This document shows positions 1-6,797 of a stretch of 11,330 nucleotides of DNA, in pieces. Source of the DNA: an uncultured Megasphaera sp. (lineage in GTDB: Bacteria; Bacillota; Negativicutes; Veillonellales; Megasphaeraceae); NCBI RefSeq assembly GCF_958350005.1, contig NZ_CATWFF010000061.1, forward strand, positions 1 through 11,330, in the 5' to 3' direction. The notes under the pieces are model-generated. The model ran no database searches and was not told where the DNA came from. It saw only the letters and a program-made list of their open reading frames with translations. Both the position numbers and the translations under genes were made by a program. The first letter of the stretch is position 1; each line of letters opens with the position of its first letter.

Positions 1-2966
1 GTTCCCTGTTCGATTTCAAAGAGGTGTATCGTGTCGGTTTCACCGGCCAGCATGTGCTGTACGTCTTTGGCAATATTCCGCGTCGCTTCAGAGCAGGTAA
101 AGAGGAAGATCTGTTCTTTTTTGCCCAGAGCAGCCAGGAAGCGGAGTGCTTCTTTCTGCCGCTGTTCGTCAAAGCGCACCAGAATGTCGTCCAGAATGAT
201 GGGCATGGGCTCGATTTGCTTGGAAAAGGCCATGGCCAGACCGATGCGGATAGCCAGATAAATCTGATCGCCCAGGCCGCTGCTCCACTGCTTTTCCGGA
301 ATGCGCCGCTGTGCGTTGTCTACGGCATAGAGCTGACGGCCGTCAAAGCTGGCCTGCAGCGTATACCGTCCCTGGGTCATCATATGGAGGTACTCCCCGG
401 CCTGACGGATAACGACAGGCTGACGGACCTGTTCATAATAGGTCTGCGCTTCGCCGAGCATATGCTGGGCAAAGAGATAGACCAGCCAGTCATTGACCTG
501 TGTATCCAGTTCGGCCCTGCGGTTCTGCTGTTCCTGAAGCAGCTTGCCGTATACGTCGCTTTTGGCCATCTGGCTCAGCCGTTCGACAATGCTGCCCCGC
601 TTTTCCGCTACTTCAGCCAGTTTCTTTTCAGCTTCGGCAATTTTCTTTTCATAATAATCCCGTTCGTCTGTCCAGTTTTTCAGAGTATGTACCTTCAGTT
701 CCCGCCGCAGTTCGGTCAGGTTCTTCGGCGTCTTGGCAATGAGGCGGATATGGTCTTCCGACTGATCGTAGACTTCTTTATACTGCTGGAACTGACGGAA
801 TTTGAGGACTTTGCTGCGGAATTCGCCAATAGTCTGTGCACCGGTCAGGGCCAGCAGATCTTTCTGCTGATTCAGGCGAATATCCTTGTCCTTTTTCAGC
901 TGTTCAATCTGTTCCCGCCGCTGCGCTTCCTGCTTATCCTGTTCGCGGGCTACTTCTGCCTGGACGCGAATATCCTGCCATTTTTTATACAGCGTTTCTG
1001 CATCTTGCGGCAAATGATCGCAAGGCATGCCGACTTCGCGGCAAATCTGTTCGGCCGTATCGCGCCAGCGGCCCAGGCGGTTCTGCAGTTCTGCCTTGCG
1101 GCTCCGCCAGGTATCAGCCGATTCGGTAACGGCCTGCCATTTATCCCACAGCTCTTTCGCTTCCTGGACCTGCTGGGCTTCCAGTTTGACAAAGCCGCTG
1201 TTGGTACGCCAGTTTTCCCAGGACTGCCGGTATGTATCCAGTTTCTGCTGCTGCCCTTTTCCTTCTTTCTGCCATTTATCATAAATAGCATCGTACATGA
1301 CTTTCTGTTCTTTTTCCCAGGCTGTCTTCGTTTCCTTCGTCTTCCAGTCCATATAAGACCGGCGGATGTCGTCCAGTTCATGAGCCCACGCATCGTCTGT
1401 ATCTTCGATGGAAACGGACATCTGCGCCGTTTCGGCCAGTTTCGCCATTTCGGCCTGAATGCCGGTCAGGCGGCTTTCCAGCTCGGCAATTTTCCGCGGC
1501 TTTCGCTTGGCATTGGCCTGACGTTTGAAGAAAAATCCACCGGCCACAAGGGCGCAGACGAGTGCTCCCGCATAGGCCGTATCCGTATCGTCCACATACT
1601 GCGGTCCTGAGACGATGCAGAAAAGAGCTGCTGCCAGAAACAGGACGGTCAGCACGACATATCCGGCAGAGCCGCCGTCTGCTTCCTGCTGAAGCCACTG
1701 CAGCTGTTCCCGCGTATTTTTCCGCGCTGCCAGCTGTTCCTGTATGGCCACGACGGCTTTGCCTACAGCCTGCCAGTCTTCGGCAGTCCGCACGGAACCT
1801 TCGTCTTCTTCCGGCAGGGACGTGACGTTTTTCGGCTTTGCTGCCTGCCATTTGTCCACTGCCTGTTCACACCGCAGCAGATCGGCTGCCGCCGTCTGCC
1901 CGTACTGCCAGTTTACCGACGCAGGAATATGGCCGTCAGTCCACTGCTTCAGGGTCTGGGCATACTGATTCTGTTCAAACTGCCAGTCCATTTCCGTATC
2001 GCCGTGAGCTTCGATTTCTTCAAGGCCCTGCTTCCATTCGGCAATATGGCTGTATATATCGTCAATTTGCGTGCCGCAGATGAGCCAGCGGTTCCAGGCA
2101 TCCTGAAAGGCCGGCCCTTTACGGGAAACGGCGGCCAGTTTCTGAATCTGTTCGTCAATATCTTTGATTTTATTTTCCAGGTCCGTCCACTTCTGGGCAC
2201 CGTCAGCAGGGAACTGGGATACACTGGCCAGTTCCTGCATGCGCCGCATCGCTTCCTGCCCACGCTGGTACACTTCCCAGGCGGCAATGGGCATGGAAAT
2301 TTTCTCAATCTGCCCTTTTGTTTCTTCAATGCTCAGGCGAATGCGGTTTTCCGTTTCATGCGTCGTCTGTTCCTGCGCCTGCAGGGCGGCAAACTCTTCT
2401 TCATCGAAAGACAGGCTGCGAATGCGCTGGTCAAAGTCTTTCTGTTCGTTGAGCAGCATATTGATAGGCTTCTTGCCCTGAGGCGAAGCGACGAGGAGAG
2501 TACCCATCTGCTGGGTCAGGTCCCGCCGGGCCTCACCGAGGCGAACGCCGCCTTCGACGCTGAAAAAGTGACTGCGCACTTCTTCATTGGACAGAATTTT
2601 AAAGCCCTGCAGATCTTCCAGGCCCATGGCAAAGATCTTGTCGTAAGTCTTTCGATCCAGGCCATGCCACCATAAATCAGACGGCTCATCCCGCAGAATT
2701 TCCTCACCGTCCACAATATACGAATCCTTTTCATTCCGGAAAATCTCGTATTCCCGTCCGTCTTCGCGGCGAATGGTCATATGGCCGAAAAAACCCTTCC
2801 AGTCTCCGCGCAGATAGCCGAAGAACATGGAACGGACGTATTTCATGAGCGTCGTCTTGCCGCTTTCGTTCTGCCCATGCATGACAATAAAGCCCGCTTC
2901 CGGCGGATTCCACTGCACGTCATGATAGATGCCGAAATCTTCTAAATTCATCTGTATAATCTTCAT
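1..2966 (-). CDS. YhaN/SbcC-like AAA (ABC-type) ATPase, 3' end outside window
   Basis: Large SMC/Rad50-like ATPase, probably the partner of the exonuclease encoded just upstream, acting on DNA ends. The frame is open for 988 codons from ATG 2966 to the window edge, with no stop. Walker A GQNESGKT is at residues 31-38, the ABC signature SSGLGDQ at 895-901, and Walker B IILDDI with D926/D927. The N-terminal segment (FAMGLEDLQ, then a QGKKPIN stretch) matches the B. subtilis YhaN family (AAA_27 type) better than E. coli SbcC. Long polar, charged, Trp-rich arms (about 170-430 and 485-850, likely coiled coil) flank a hydrophobic hairpin at 435-453 and 464-480 that looks like two membrane helices. 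No CxxC zinc hook is visible. The start follows the exonuclease stop by 5 nt, with an AGAGGA ribosome site inside the end of that gene. The family usually has about 950-1,100 residues, so little should be missing. The family call is firm; the cellular role is inferred. Confidence 0.88.
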   Translation of the reverse strand, partial: MKIIQMNLEDFGIYHDVQWNPPEAGFIVMHGQNESGKTTLMKYVRSMFFGYLRGDWKGFFGHMTIRREDGREYEIFRNEKDSYIVDGEEILRDEPSDLWWHGLDRKTYDKIFAMGLEDLQGFKILSNEEVRSHFFSVEGGVRLGEARRDLTQQMGTLLVASPQGKKPINMLLNEQKDFDQRIRSLSFDEEEFAALQAQEQTTHETENRIRLSIEETKGQIEKISMPIAAWEVYQRGQEAMRRMQELASVSQFPADGAQKWTDLENKIKDIDEQIQKLAAVSRKGPAFQDAWNRWLICGTQIDDIYSHIAEWKQGLEEIEAHGDTEMDWQFEQNQYAQTLKQWTDGHIPASVNWQYGQTAAADLLRCEQAVDKWQAAKPKNVTSLPEEDEGSVRTAEDWQAVGKAVVAIQEQLAARKNTREQLQWLQQEADGGSAGYVVLTVLFLAAALFCIVSGPQYVDDTDTAYAGALVCALVAGGFFFKRQANAKRKPRKIAELESRLTGIQAEMAKLAETAQMSVSIEDTDDAWAHELDDIRRSYMDWKTKETKTAWEKEQKVMYDAIYDKWQKEGKGQQQKLDTYRQSWENWRTNSGFVKLEAQQVQEAKELWDKWQAVTESADTWRSRKAELQNRLGRWRDTAEQICREVGMPCDHLPQDAETLYKKWQDIRVQAEVAREQDKQEAQRREQIEQLKKDKDIRLNQQKDLLALTGAQTIGEFRSKVLKFRQFQQYKEVYDQSEDHIRLIAKTPKNLTELRRELKVHTLKNWTDERDYYEKKIAEAEKKLAEVAEKRGSIVERLSQMAKSDVYGKLLQEQQNRRAELDTQVNDWLVYLFAQHMLGEAQTYYEQVRQPVVIRQAGEYLHMMTQGRYTLQASFDGRQLYAVDNAQRRIPEKQWSSGLGDQIYLAIRIGLAMAFSKQIEPMPIILDDILVRFDEQRQKEALRFLAALGKKEQIFLFTCSEATRNIAKDVQHMLAGETDTIHLFEIEQG

Positions 2967-2971
2967 ATACG

Positions 2972-4234
2972 TTATCCTCTTCTGTCTTCCAGCAGTTTCT
3001 GCATGCCCAGCCATTTCGCCTTTTCAAAGGCTTCCTCCAGGCGGGCATCGGATATACTCCTGCCATACGCGCCAAGACGTTCGAATTCCGGCCGGCTCAT
3101 CAGGATATCCCGCAGGGCTTTTACCTGTTCGTCTTTGCTCAGTGCGGCAATACGGTCGGCAACATTCAGATAATCTCCTACTGTATCGGGCAGTTTGCTC
3201 CGCTCAGTCATATTGATTTTAGGCCGGGCCATATTGCACAGCCGCTCGATCATGACAAAGGCGTATTTGCCTTGTTCTTCTTCCTGCCAGCTGTCCATCC
3301 AGTACTGGGTGGCTTCCGGATTATTCAGTACGTGATACATACTGCCGGCGCCGGTGAAATTGACAGTCAGAAACGTAGGCTTGCCAATATCCCGGCGGAT
3401 TTTTTCCTTGGCAAACCGCACGGCTTCCCGCAGTTCGGAAACGGACTCAATGGAATCGATGGGAATATCTGTCTGTTCCCACCGGACTACGCTCGTGTCG
3501 ATGAACTCCATGTCCGTCGTGCCATAAGGGCCGACTTCTACATAATAACAGCCGCGGGCGCCCGTTTCCGTGCAGTCCAGTCCCTGGGGATTGCCGGGAT
3601 AGACAATATAGGGCTTTTCACTCAGGATTTGCCGCGTATGCACGTGGCCCAGGGCCCAGTAGTCCATGCCGGCTTCCTTGAGGTCTGTCAGGCTGCACGG
3701 CGCATAGGCCGAAGGGCCGCCGATCTGCGTATGGAGCAGGCCAATGGCATAGTGATCTGCTGAAGAACGGGCAAATTTCCAGGCCAGGTTTTCCCGTTCT
3801 TCCCGTTTGGCATAGCTGCGGCCATAGATGGCGGCCACTTCTTCGCCGTCGACCACGAGCGGCACCCGTTCCACAGATTCGGCACTGAAGACATGGACGT
3901 TTGGCGGAAAGGGAATCTTCGCCTTCCAGGCTTCAAGCGGGTCGTGATTGCCAAGGACGGCAAAAACCTGTATATGATTCTGCCCCAGTTTGTGCAGGAG
4001 CCGCACGTAATCGAGCTGGGCCGTCAGATTATGATCGGCACTGGTGTATACGTCGCCGCTGATCAGCACGGCGTGGACGTTTTTATCAATCGCAATCTGC
4101 ACGATTTTCTGAAAAGCCCGTACCGGCGCTTTGCCGACAATCCGCTGCCACCGTTCGTCAATAGCGGCAATGGATCGAAAAGGGCTTCCTAAATGCAGAT
4201 CGCCGCAGTGAATAAATCGAAAACTTTTTGCCAT
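2972..4234 (-). CDS. YhaO/SbcD-like Mre11-family DNA exonuclease
   Basis: Metallophosphoesterase nuclease of 420 residues, expected to cut DNA with Mn2+ in complex with the ATPase encoded downstream. The five calcineurin-type metal motifs are present in order: H9-x-D12-x-H14 (GDLHLG), SGD at 59-61, GNHD at 95-98, H168 (LLHTQ) and GHVH at 196-199. The remaining roughly 200 residues are the variable capping and partner-binding region. The length agrees with B. subtilis YhaO (about 400 residues), and the order exonuclease then ATPase is that of yhaO-yhaN and of sbcD-sbcC. The start ATG lies 2 nt after the TAG stop of the MocR gene. A GGAGGGAGG stretch inside the end of that gene serves as ribosome site, so translation is probably coupled. 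All metal ligands look intact. Confidence 0.9.
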   Translation of the reverse strand: MAKSFRFIHCGDLHLGSPFRSIAAIDERWQRIVGKAPVRAFQKIVQIAIDKNVHAVLISGDVYTSADHNLTAQLDYVRLLHKLGQNHIQVFAVLGNHDPLEAWKAKIPFPPNVHVFSAESVERVPLVVDGEEVAAIYGRSYAKREERENLAWKFARSSADHYAIGLLHTQIGGPSAYAPCSLTDLKEAGMDYWALGHVHTRQILSEKPYIVYPGNPQGLDCTETGARGCYYVEVGPYGTTDMEFIDTSVVRWEQTDIPIDSIESVSELREAVRFAKEKIRRDIGKPTFLTVNFTGAGSMYHVLNNPEATQYWMDSWQEEEQGKYAFVMIERLCNMARPKINMTERSKLPDTVGDYLNVADRIAALSKDEQVKALRDILMSRPEFERLGAYGRSISDARLEEAFEKAKWLGMQKLLEDRRG

Positions 4235-4236
4235 TC

Positions 4237-5631
4237 CTATCGTTCTTCCTCCCTCCAGGCCAGGCGCAGGGCCATGACGGCCTGTTTCAGTTTCTGGCTG
4301 GGTATTTTTGAAAAGGACAGGAGGAACTCTTTCCGTTCTTCCTGTGCCGGGACTTCATAAAAGGGCTGTACTGCCAGAACACGGCATCCCTGGGCTTCGG
4401 CACGGCGCAGCAGTTCTGCTTCTCCGTAAGAGCTGCGCAGGGATACGTGGCAGTATACGCCGGACTCAATGCGGCTCACTTCCATTTGCTGTCCAAAGGC
4501 TTCCGTCAGAAACTGCTCCATCAGAGCGCCTTTCTCCTGATAGTCTTTGCGCAGCCGCCGGATCTGCCGCGATAGCTCGCCGCTCTGGATATAGGCAGCC
4601 AGTACGCATTGTTCCGGCACGGACGCCCCCTGCCGGAACAGGCCGCGCTGCCGGTGATAGGCCATCATGAGCCTGGGCGGCAGCACCATGTAGCTGATGC
4701 GCACAAAAAACGGCAGGACCTTTGACAGGGCGCCCATGTAAATGACCCGCCCTGACGTATCCAGGCCCTGCAGCGCCGGAACGGGCTTTCCATAATACCG
4801 CAGCTCGCTGTCATAGTCATCTTCAATGATCATGCCGTCCCGTTCTTCTGCCCACTGCAGCAGACGCTGCCGCATGCCAATGGGCATGACCGTTCCCGTA
4901 GGAAACTGATGGGACGGGCTGACATATATCAGCCGGGCATCGCTGGCAGTCAGGGCATCCATGTCGAGCATGCCCTTATGAATGGATATGGGAACAATAT
5001 CATAGCCTATATTACGAAACAGCTCCCGTCCCAGGCGAAAGCCCGGGTTTTCTACGGCAATGCACAGGCGGCTGCTGCGCAGCAGCGTCGTCAGCATACC
5101 CAGGAGTGATGCCGTCCCGGCGCCGATGATGATGTGTTCCGGCCGGGCATGAACGCCGCGCACTTCATAGGCATACTGGCTGAGGGCACTGCGCAGATCG
5201 GGCACGCCCTGCTCATCGTTGCAGGCCGTCAGATACGCCGGCTCAGACAACACTTTATTCATATGTTTCCGCCAGATATCCAGGGGAAACCGTTCCATAT
5301 CCATATCGCCGCTGCCAAAATCATACAGCCAGGACTGCCGCAGGGCTACATGGAAGCTGCTGCTCCGTCCGTCAGCGCCGTTTTCCTGCTGAGGCCTGAC
5401 AAAAGCCACTTCATACCGGGCCTTGCAGCGGCGCGTAATGTAGCCTTCACTGGCAAGCTGATAATAGGCTTTTTCCACAGTCATTTTACTGACCCCGGCC
5501 TGCTGCGCCAGTTCGCGGACCGACGGCAGCCGCATACCGGCAATCATACGCTGCTGTTCGATTTCCAGGCGATAATATTCATATATCTGCACGTAATACG
5601 GCGTCTTGCTTTCTTTGATAAGCTGCAACAT
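4237..5631 (-). CDS. MocR-type (GntR/aminotransferase) PLP-dependent transcriptional regulator
   Basis: A 464-residue two-domain regulator. Residues about 10-78 form a GntR winged helix-turn-helix (LPSVRELAQQAGVSKMTV, then EGYI at 62-65). Residues about 100-460 form a fold-type I aminotransferase domain that binds PLP as effector cofactor. Visible PLP-site motifs are SPSHQFPTG at 238-246, EDDYDSE at 270-276 and the Schiff-base lysine K304 in ALSKVLP. MocR proteins sense B6 vitamers, GABA, amino acids or similar amines; PdxR and GabR are the known types. I cannot tell which applies here, and no pdxST or gab genes are in the window. It is divergent from bioB and is the first gene of an operon with the two DNA-repair-like genes. 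The start ATG 5631 has GGGA 7 nt upstream. The target is unknown; autoregulation is likely from the adjacent palindrome. Confidence 0.9.
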   Translation of the reverse strand: MLQLIKESKTPYYVQIYEYYRLEIEQQRMIAGMRLPSVRELAQQAGVSKMTVEKAYYQLASEGYITRRCKARYEVAFVRPQQENGADGRSSSFHVALRQSWLYDFGSGDMDMERFPLDIWRKHMNKVLSEPAYLTACNDEQGVPDLRSALSQYAYEVRGVHARPEHIIIGAGTASLLGMLTTLLRSSRLCIAVENPGFRLGRELFRNIGYDIVPISIHKGMLDMDALTASDARLIYVSPSHQFPTGTVMPIGMRQRLLQWAEERDGMIIEDDYDSELRYYGKPVPALQGLDTSGRVIYMGALSKVLPFFVRISYMVLPPRLMMAYHRQRGLFRQGASVPEQCVLAAYIQSGELSRQIRRLRKDYQEKGALMEQFLTEAFGQQMEVSRIESGVYCHVSLRSSYGEAELLRRAEAQGCRVLAVQPFYEVPAQEERKEFLLSFSKIPSQKLKQAVMALRLAWREEER

Positions 5632-5650
5632 AGAAAAGTCCCATACCTGT

Positions 5651-5675
5651 CGTTATAATATATACTATTGTAACG
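5651..5675. promoter_or_regulatory. Candidate autoregulatory operator palindrome of the MocR gene
   Basis: CGTTA (5651-5655) and TAACG (5671-5675) form an inverted repeat separated by 15 nt. A second, outer pair CCTGT (5646-5650) and ACAGG (5680-5684) flanks it. The palindrome covers the predicted -10 box and transcription start of the MocR gene, which is where a GntR-family autorepressor usually binds. The link is inferred; no family-specific consensus was matched. Confidence 0.4.
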
Positions 5676-5695
5676 AAAAACAGGCAGACTGAAAA
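5667..5695 (-). promoter_or_regulatory. Predicted promoter of the MocR-exonuclease-ATPase operon
   Basis: On the minus strand, TTTTCA (5695-5690) and TACAAT (5672-5667) are separated by 17 nt, a fair sigma-A match. The start would fall near 5660, giving a leader of about 30 nt. No other convincing promoter is seen before the two downstream genes, so all three are likely read from here. Confidence 0.45.
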
Positions 5696-5713
5696 GGGGG
5701 AAATCGAAAATGT

Positions 5714-5747
5714 TTGTTAACCTATATTTATTTTATGCAGTTGACTT
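5714..5747 (+). promoter_or_regulatory. BirA-like biotin operator overlapping the bioB -35 box
   Basis: TTGTTAACC (5714-5722) is a very good left half of the BirA operator known from Firmicute biotin genes. After 16 nt comes AGTTGACTT (5739-5747), which matches only about 5 of 9 positions of the expected right half GGTTAACAA and includes the -35 box. The geometry and position are right for repression of bioB by biotin-loaded BirA. The weak right half keeps this a candidate. Confidence 0.5.
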
Positions 5748-5769
5748 TATAACATAAATTGCGTATACT
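5741..5769 (+). promoter_or_regulatory. bioB promoter (sigma-A type)
   Basis: TTGACT (5741-5746), a 17-nt spacer and TATACT (5764-5769) give a near-consensus promoter. The start is expected near 5776. The AGGAG ribosome site at 5791-5795 lies 9 nt before the bioB ATG, so the leader is about 30 nt, too short for a riboswitch. Confidence 0.75.
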
Positions 5770-5804
5770 AACAGAAACAAAATGTATACCAGGAGATGTA
5801 ATGT

Positions 5805-6797
5805 ATGGAACTTCAAACAATATCCGCTTATACCTGCAAGGTGCTGAATGGAGAAGATATTACGCCGGCTGAAGGGGAAGAGCTTATTTCCCTGTCTGAC
5901 GCTGATACGCCGGTACTGCTGGCCATGGCCGATACGATTCGGCGCCGCTTCCGCGGCAACGCTGTCGACTGCTGTGCCATCGTAAACGGCCGTTCCGGAA
6001 AATGTCCGGAAAACTGCCGCTTCTGTGCCCAGTCCGCCCATTACCACACAGGCGTCACCGAATACCCCCTGCTCGATGCAGATACGATTGTGCAGTCTGC
6101 AAAGAAAGCAAAAGCTGCCGGAGCGGCGCGCTTTGCCATCGTCACCAGCGGCCGGTCTGTCGCAGAAGGGCCGGAATTTGACAACGTGCTGCTGGCGCTG
6201 AAGCGAATTCACGAGGAAGCAAAAATGGAAATCTGCTGTTCTCTCGGCCTGATTACGCTCAGACAGGCCCAGGCCCTGAAGGCTGTCGGTGTATCCCGGT
6301 ATCATGCCAATATCGAAACAGCGCCGTCCTATTTCCCGTCTATCTGCTCTACCCACAGCTTTGAAGATAAAGTTTCGGTCATCAAAACGGCGCAGCAGGC
6401 AGGACTTCGCGTCTGTTCCGGCGGCATTTTCGGTCTCGGCGAAACGCCGCATCAGCGCGTAGAAATGGCCTTTACCCTGAAAAAGCTTGGCATCGATTCT
6501 ATTCCGTTAAATATTCTCAACCCCATTGCCGGCACGCCCTTTGGCACCAATCGTCCTCTGCCGCCGTGGGAAATTCTGCGGACCTTCGCTGTCTTTCGCT
6601 TTGTTCTCCCTCATGCCCTCATCCGCACAGCCGGCGGCCGGGAAGTCAATCTCCGTTCCATGCAGGCCCTGGCCCTTACAGGCGGCCTGGACGGCATGAT
6701 GATCGGCGGCTATTTGACGACAGACGGCAATGCCACTTCCGTAGACATGCAGATGCTGCACGACCTGGGACGCACACCGGTACAGCCGGCCATTTAA
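5805..6797 (+). CDS. bioB: Biotin synthase, radical SAM enzyme; probable anaerobe (type II-like) variant
   Basis: Converts dethiobiotin to biotin by sulfur insertion, the last step of biotin synthesis, in the cytoplasm. It has 330 residues, the normal BioB length. The radical SAM cluster ligands are C67, C71 and C74 (CPENCRFC). Family blocks are clear: YHANIETAPSYFP at 166-178, CSGGIFGLGET at 204-214, IRTAGGREVNLRS near 273-285 (R274 equals E. coli R260) and a GGYLTT block near the C-terminus. Of the classical auxiliary [2Fe-2S] ligands, equivalents of C128 (C144) and C188 (C204) are present, but the C97 position is A111 (RFAIVTSGR). Extra cysteines occur at 56, 57, 145 and 181. This resembles BioB of obligate anaerobes, reported to carry a different auxiliary cluster. 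Start ATG 5805 has AGGAG 9 nt upstream. No other bio genes are in the window, so dethiobiotin supply is unknown. Confidence 0.96.
   Translation: MELQTISAYTCKVLNGEDITPAEGEELISLSDADTPVLLAMADTIRRRFRGNAVDCCAIVNGRSGKCPENCRFCAQSAHYHTGVTEYPLLDADTIVQSAKKAKAAGAARFAIVTSGRSVAEGPEFDNVLLALKRIHEEAKMEICCSLGLITLRQAQALKAVGVSRYHANIETAPSYFPSICSTHSFEDKVSVIKTAQQAGLRVCSGGIFGLGETPHQRVEMAFTLKKLGIDSIPLNILNPIAGTPFGTNRPLPPWEILRTFAVFRFVLPHALIRTAGGREVNLRSMQALALTGGLDGMMIGGYLTTDGNATSVDMQMLHDLGRTPVQPAI

Noticed and set aside
24..1610. Plus-strand open frame of 528 codons
   Set aside because: It is exactly in register opposite the ATPase gene and stays open because that gene almost never uses TTA, CTA or TCA codons. Its product is composition-biased (F/L/R/Q), has no motif and no ribosome site.
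700..2100. Possible zinc hook in the ATPase arms
   Set aside because: The only close cysteine pair (ICREVGMPC) is CX6C and off-centre, not the CxxC of Rad50/SbcC.
1929..2675. Plus-strand open frame of 248 codons
   Set aside because: Same antisense register effect over the ATPase gene; no recognisable motif or ribosome site.
5733..6452. Minus-strand open frame of 239 codons over bioB
   Set aside because: Antisense to a clear biotin synthase; its end extends into the AT-rich promoter region and the translation has no family features.
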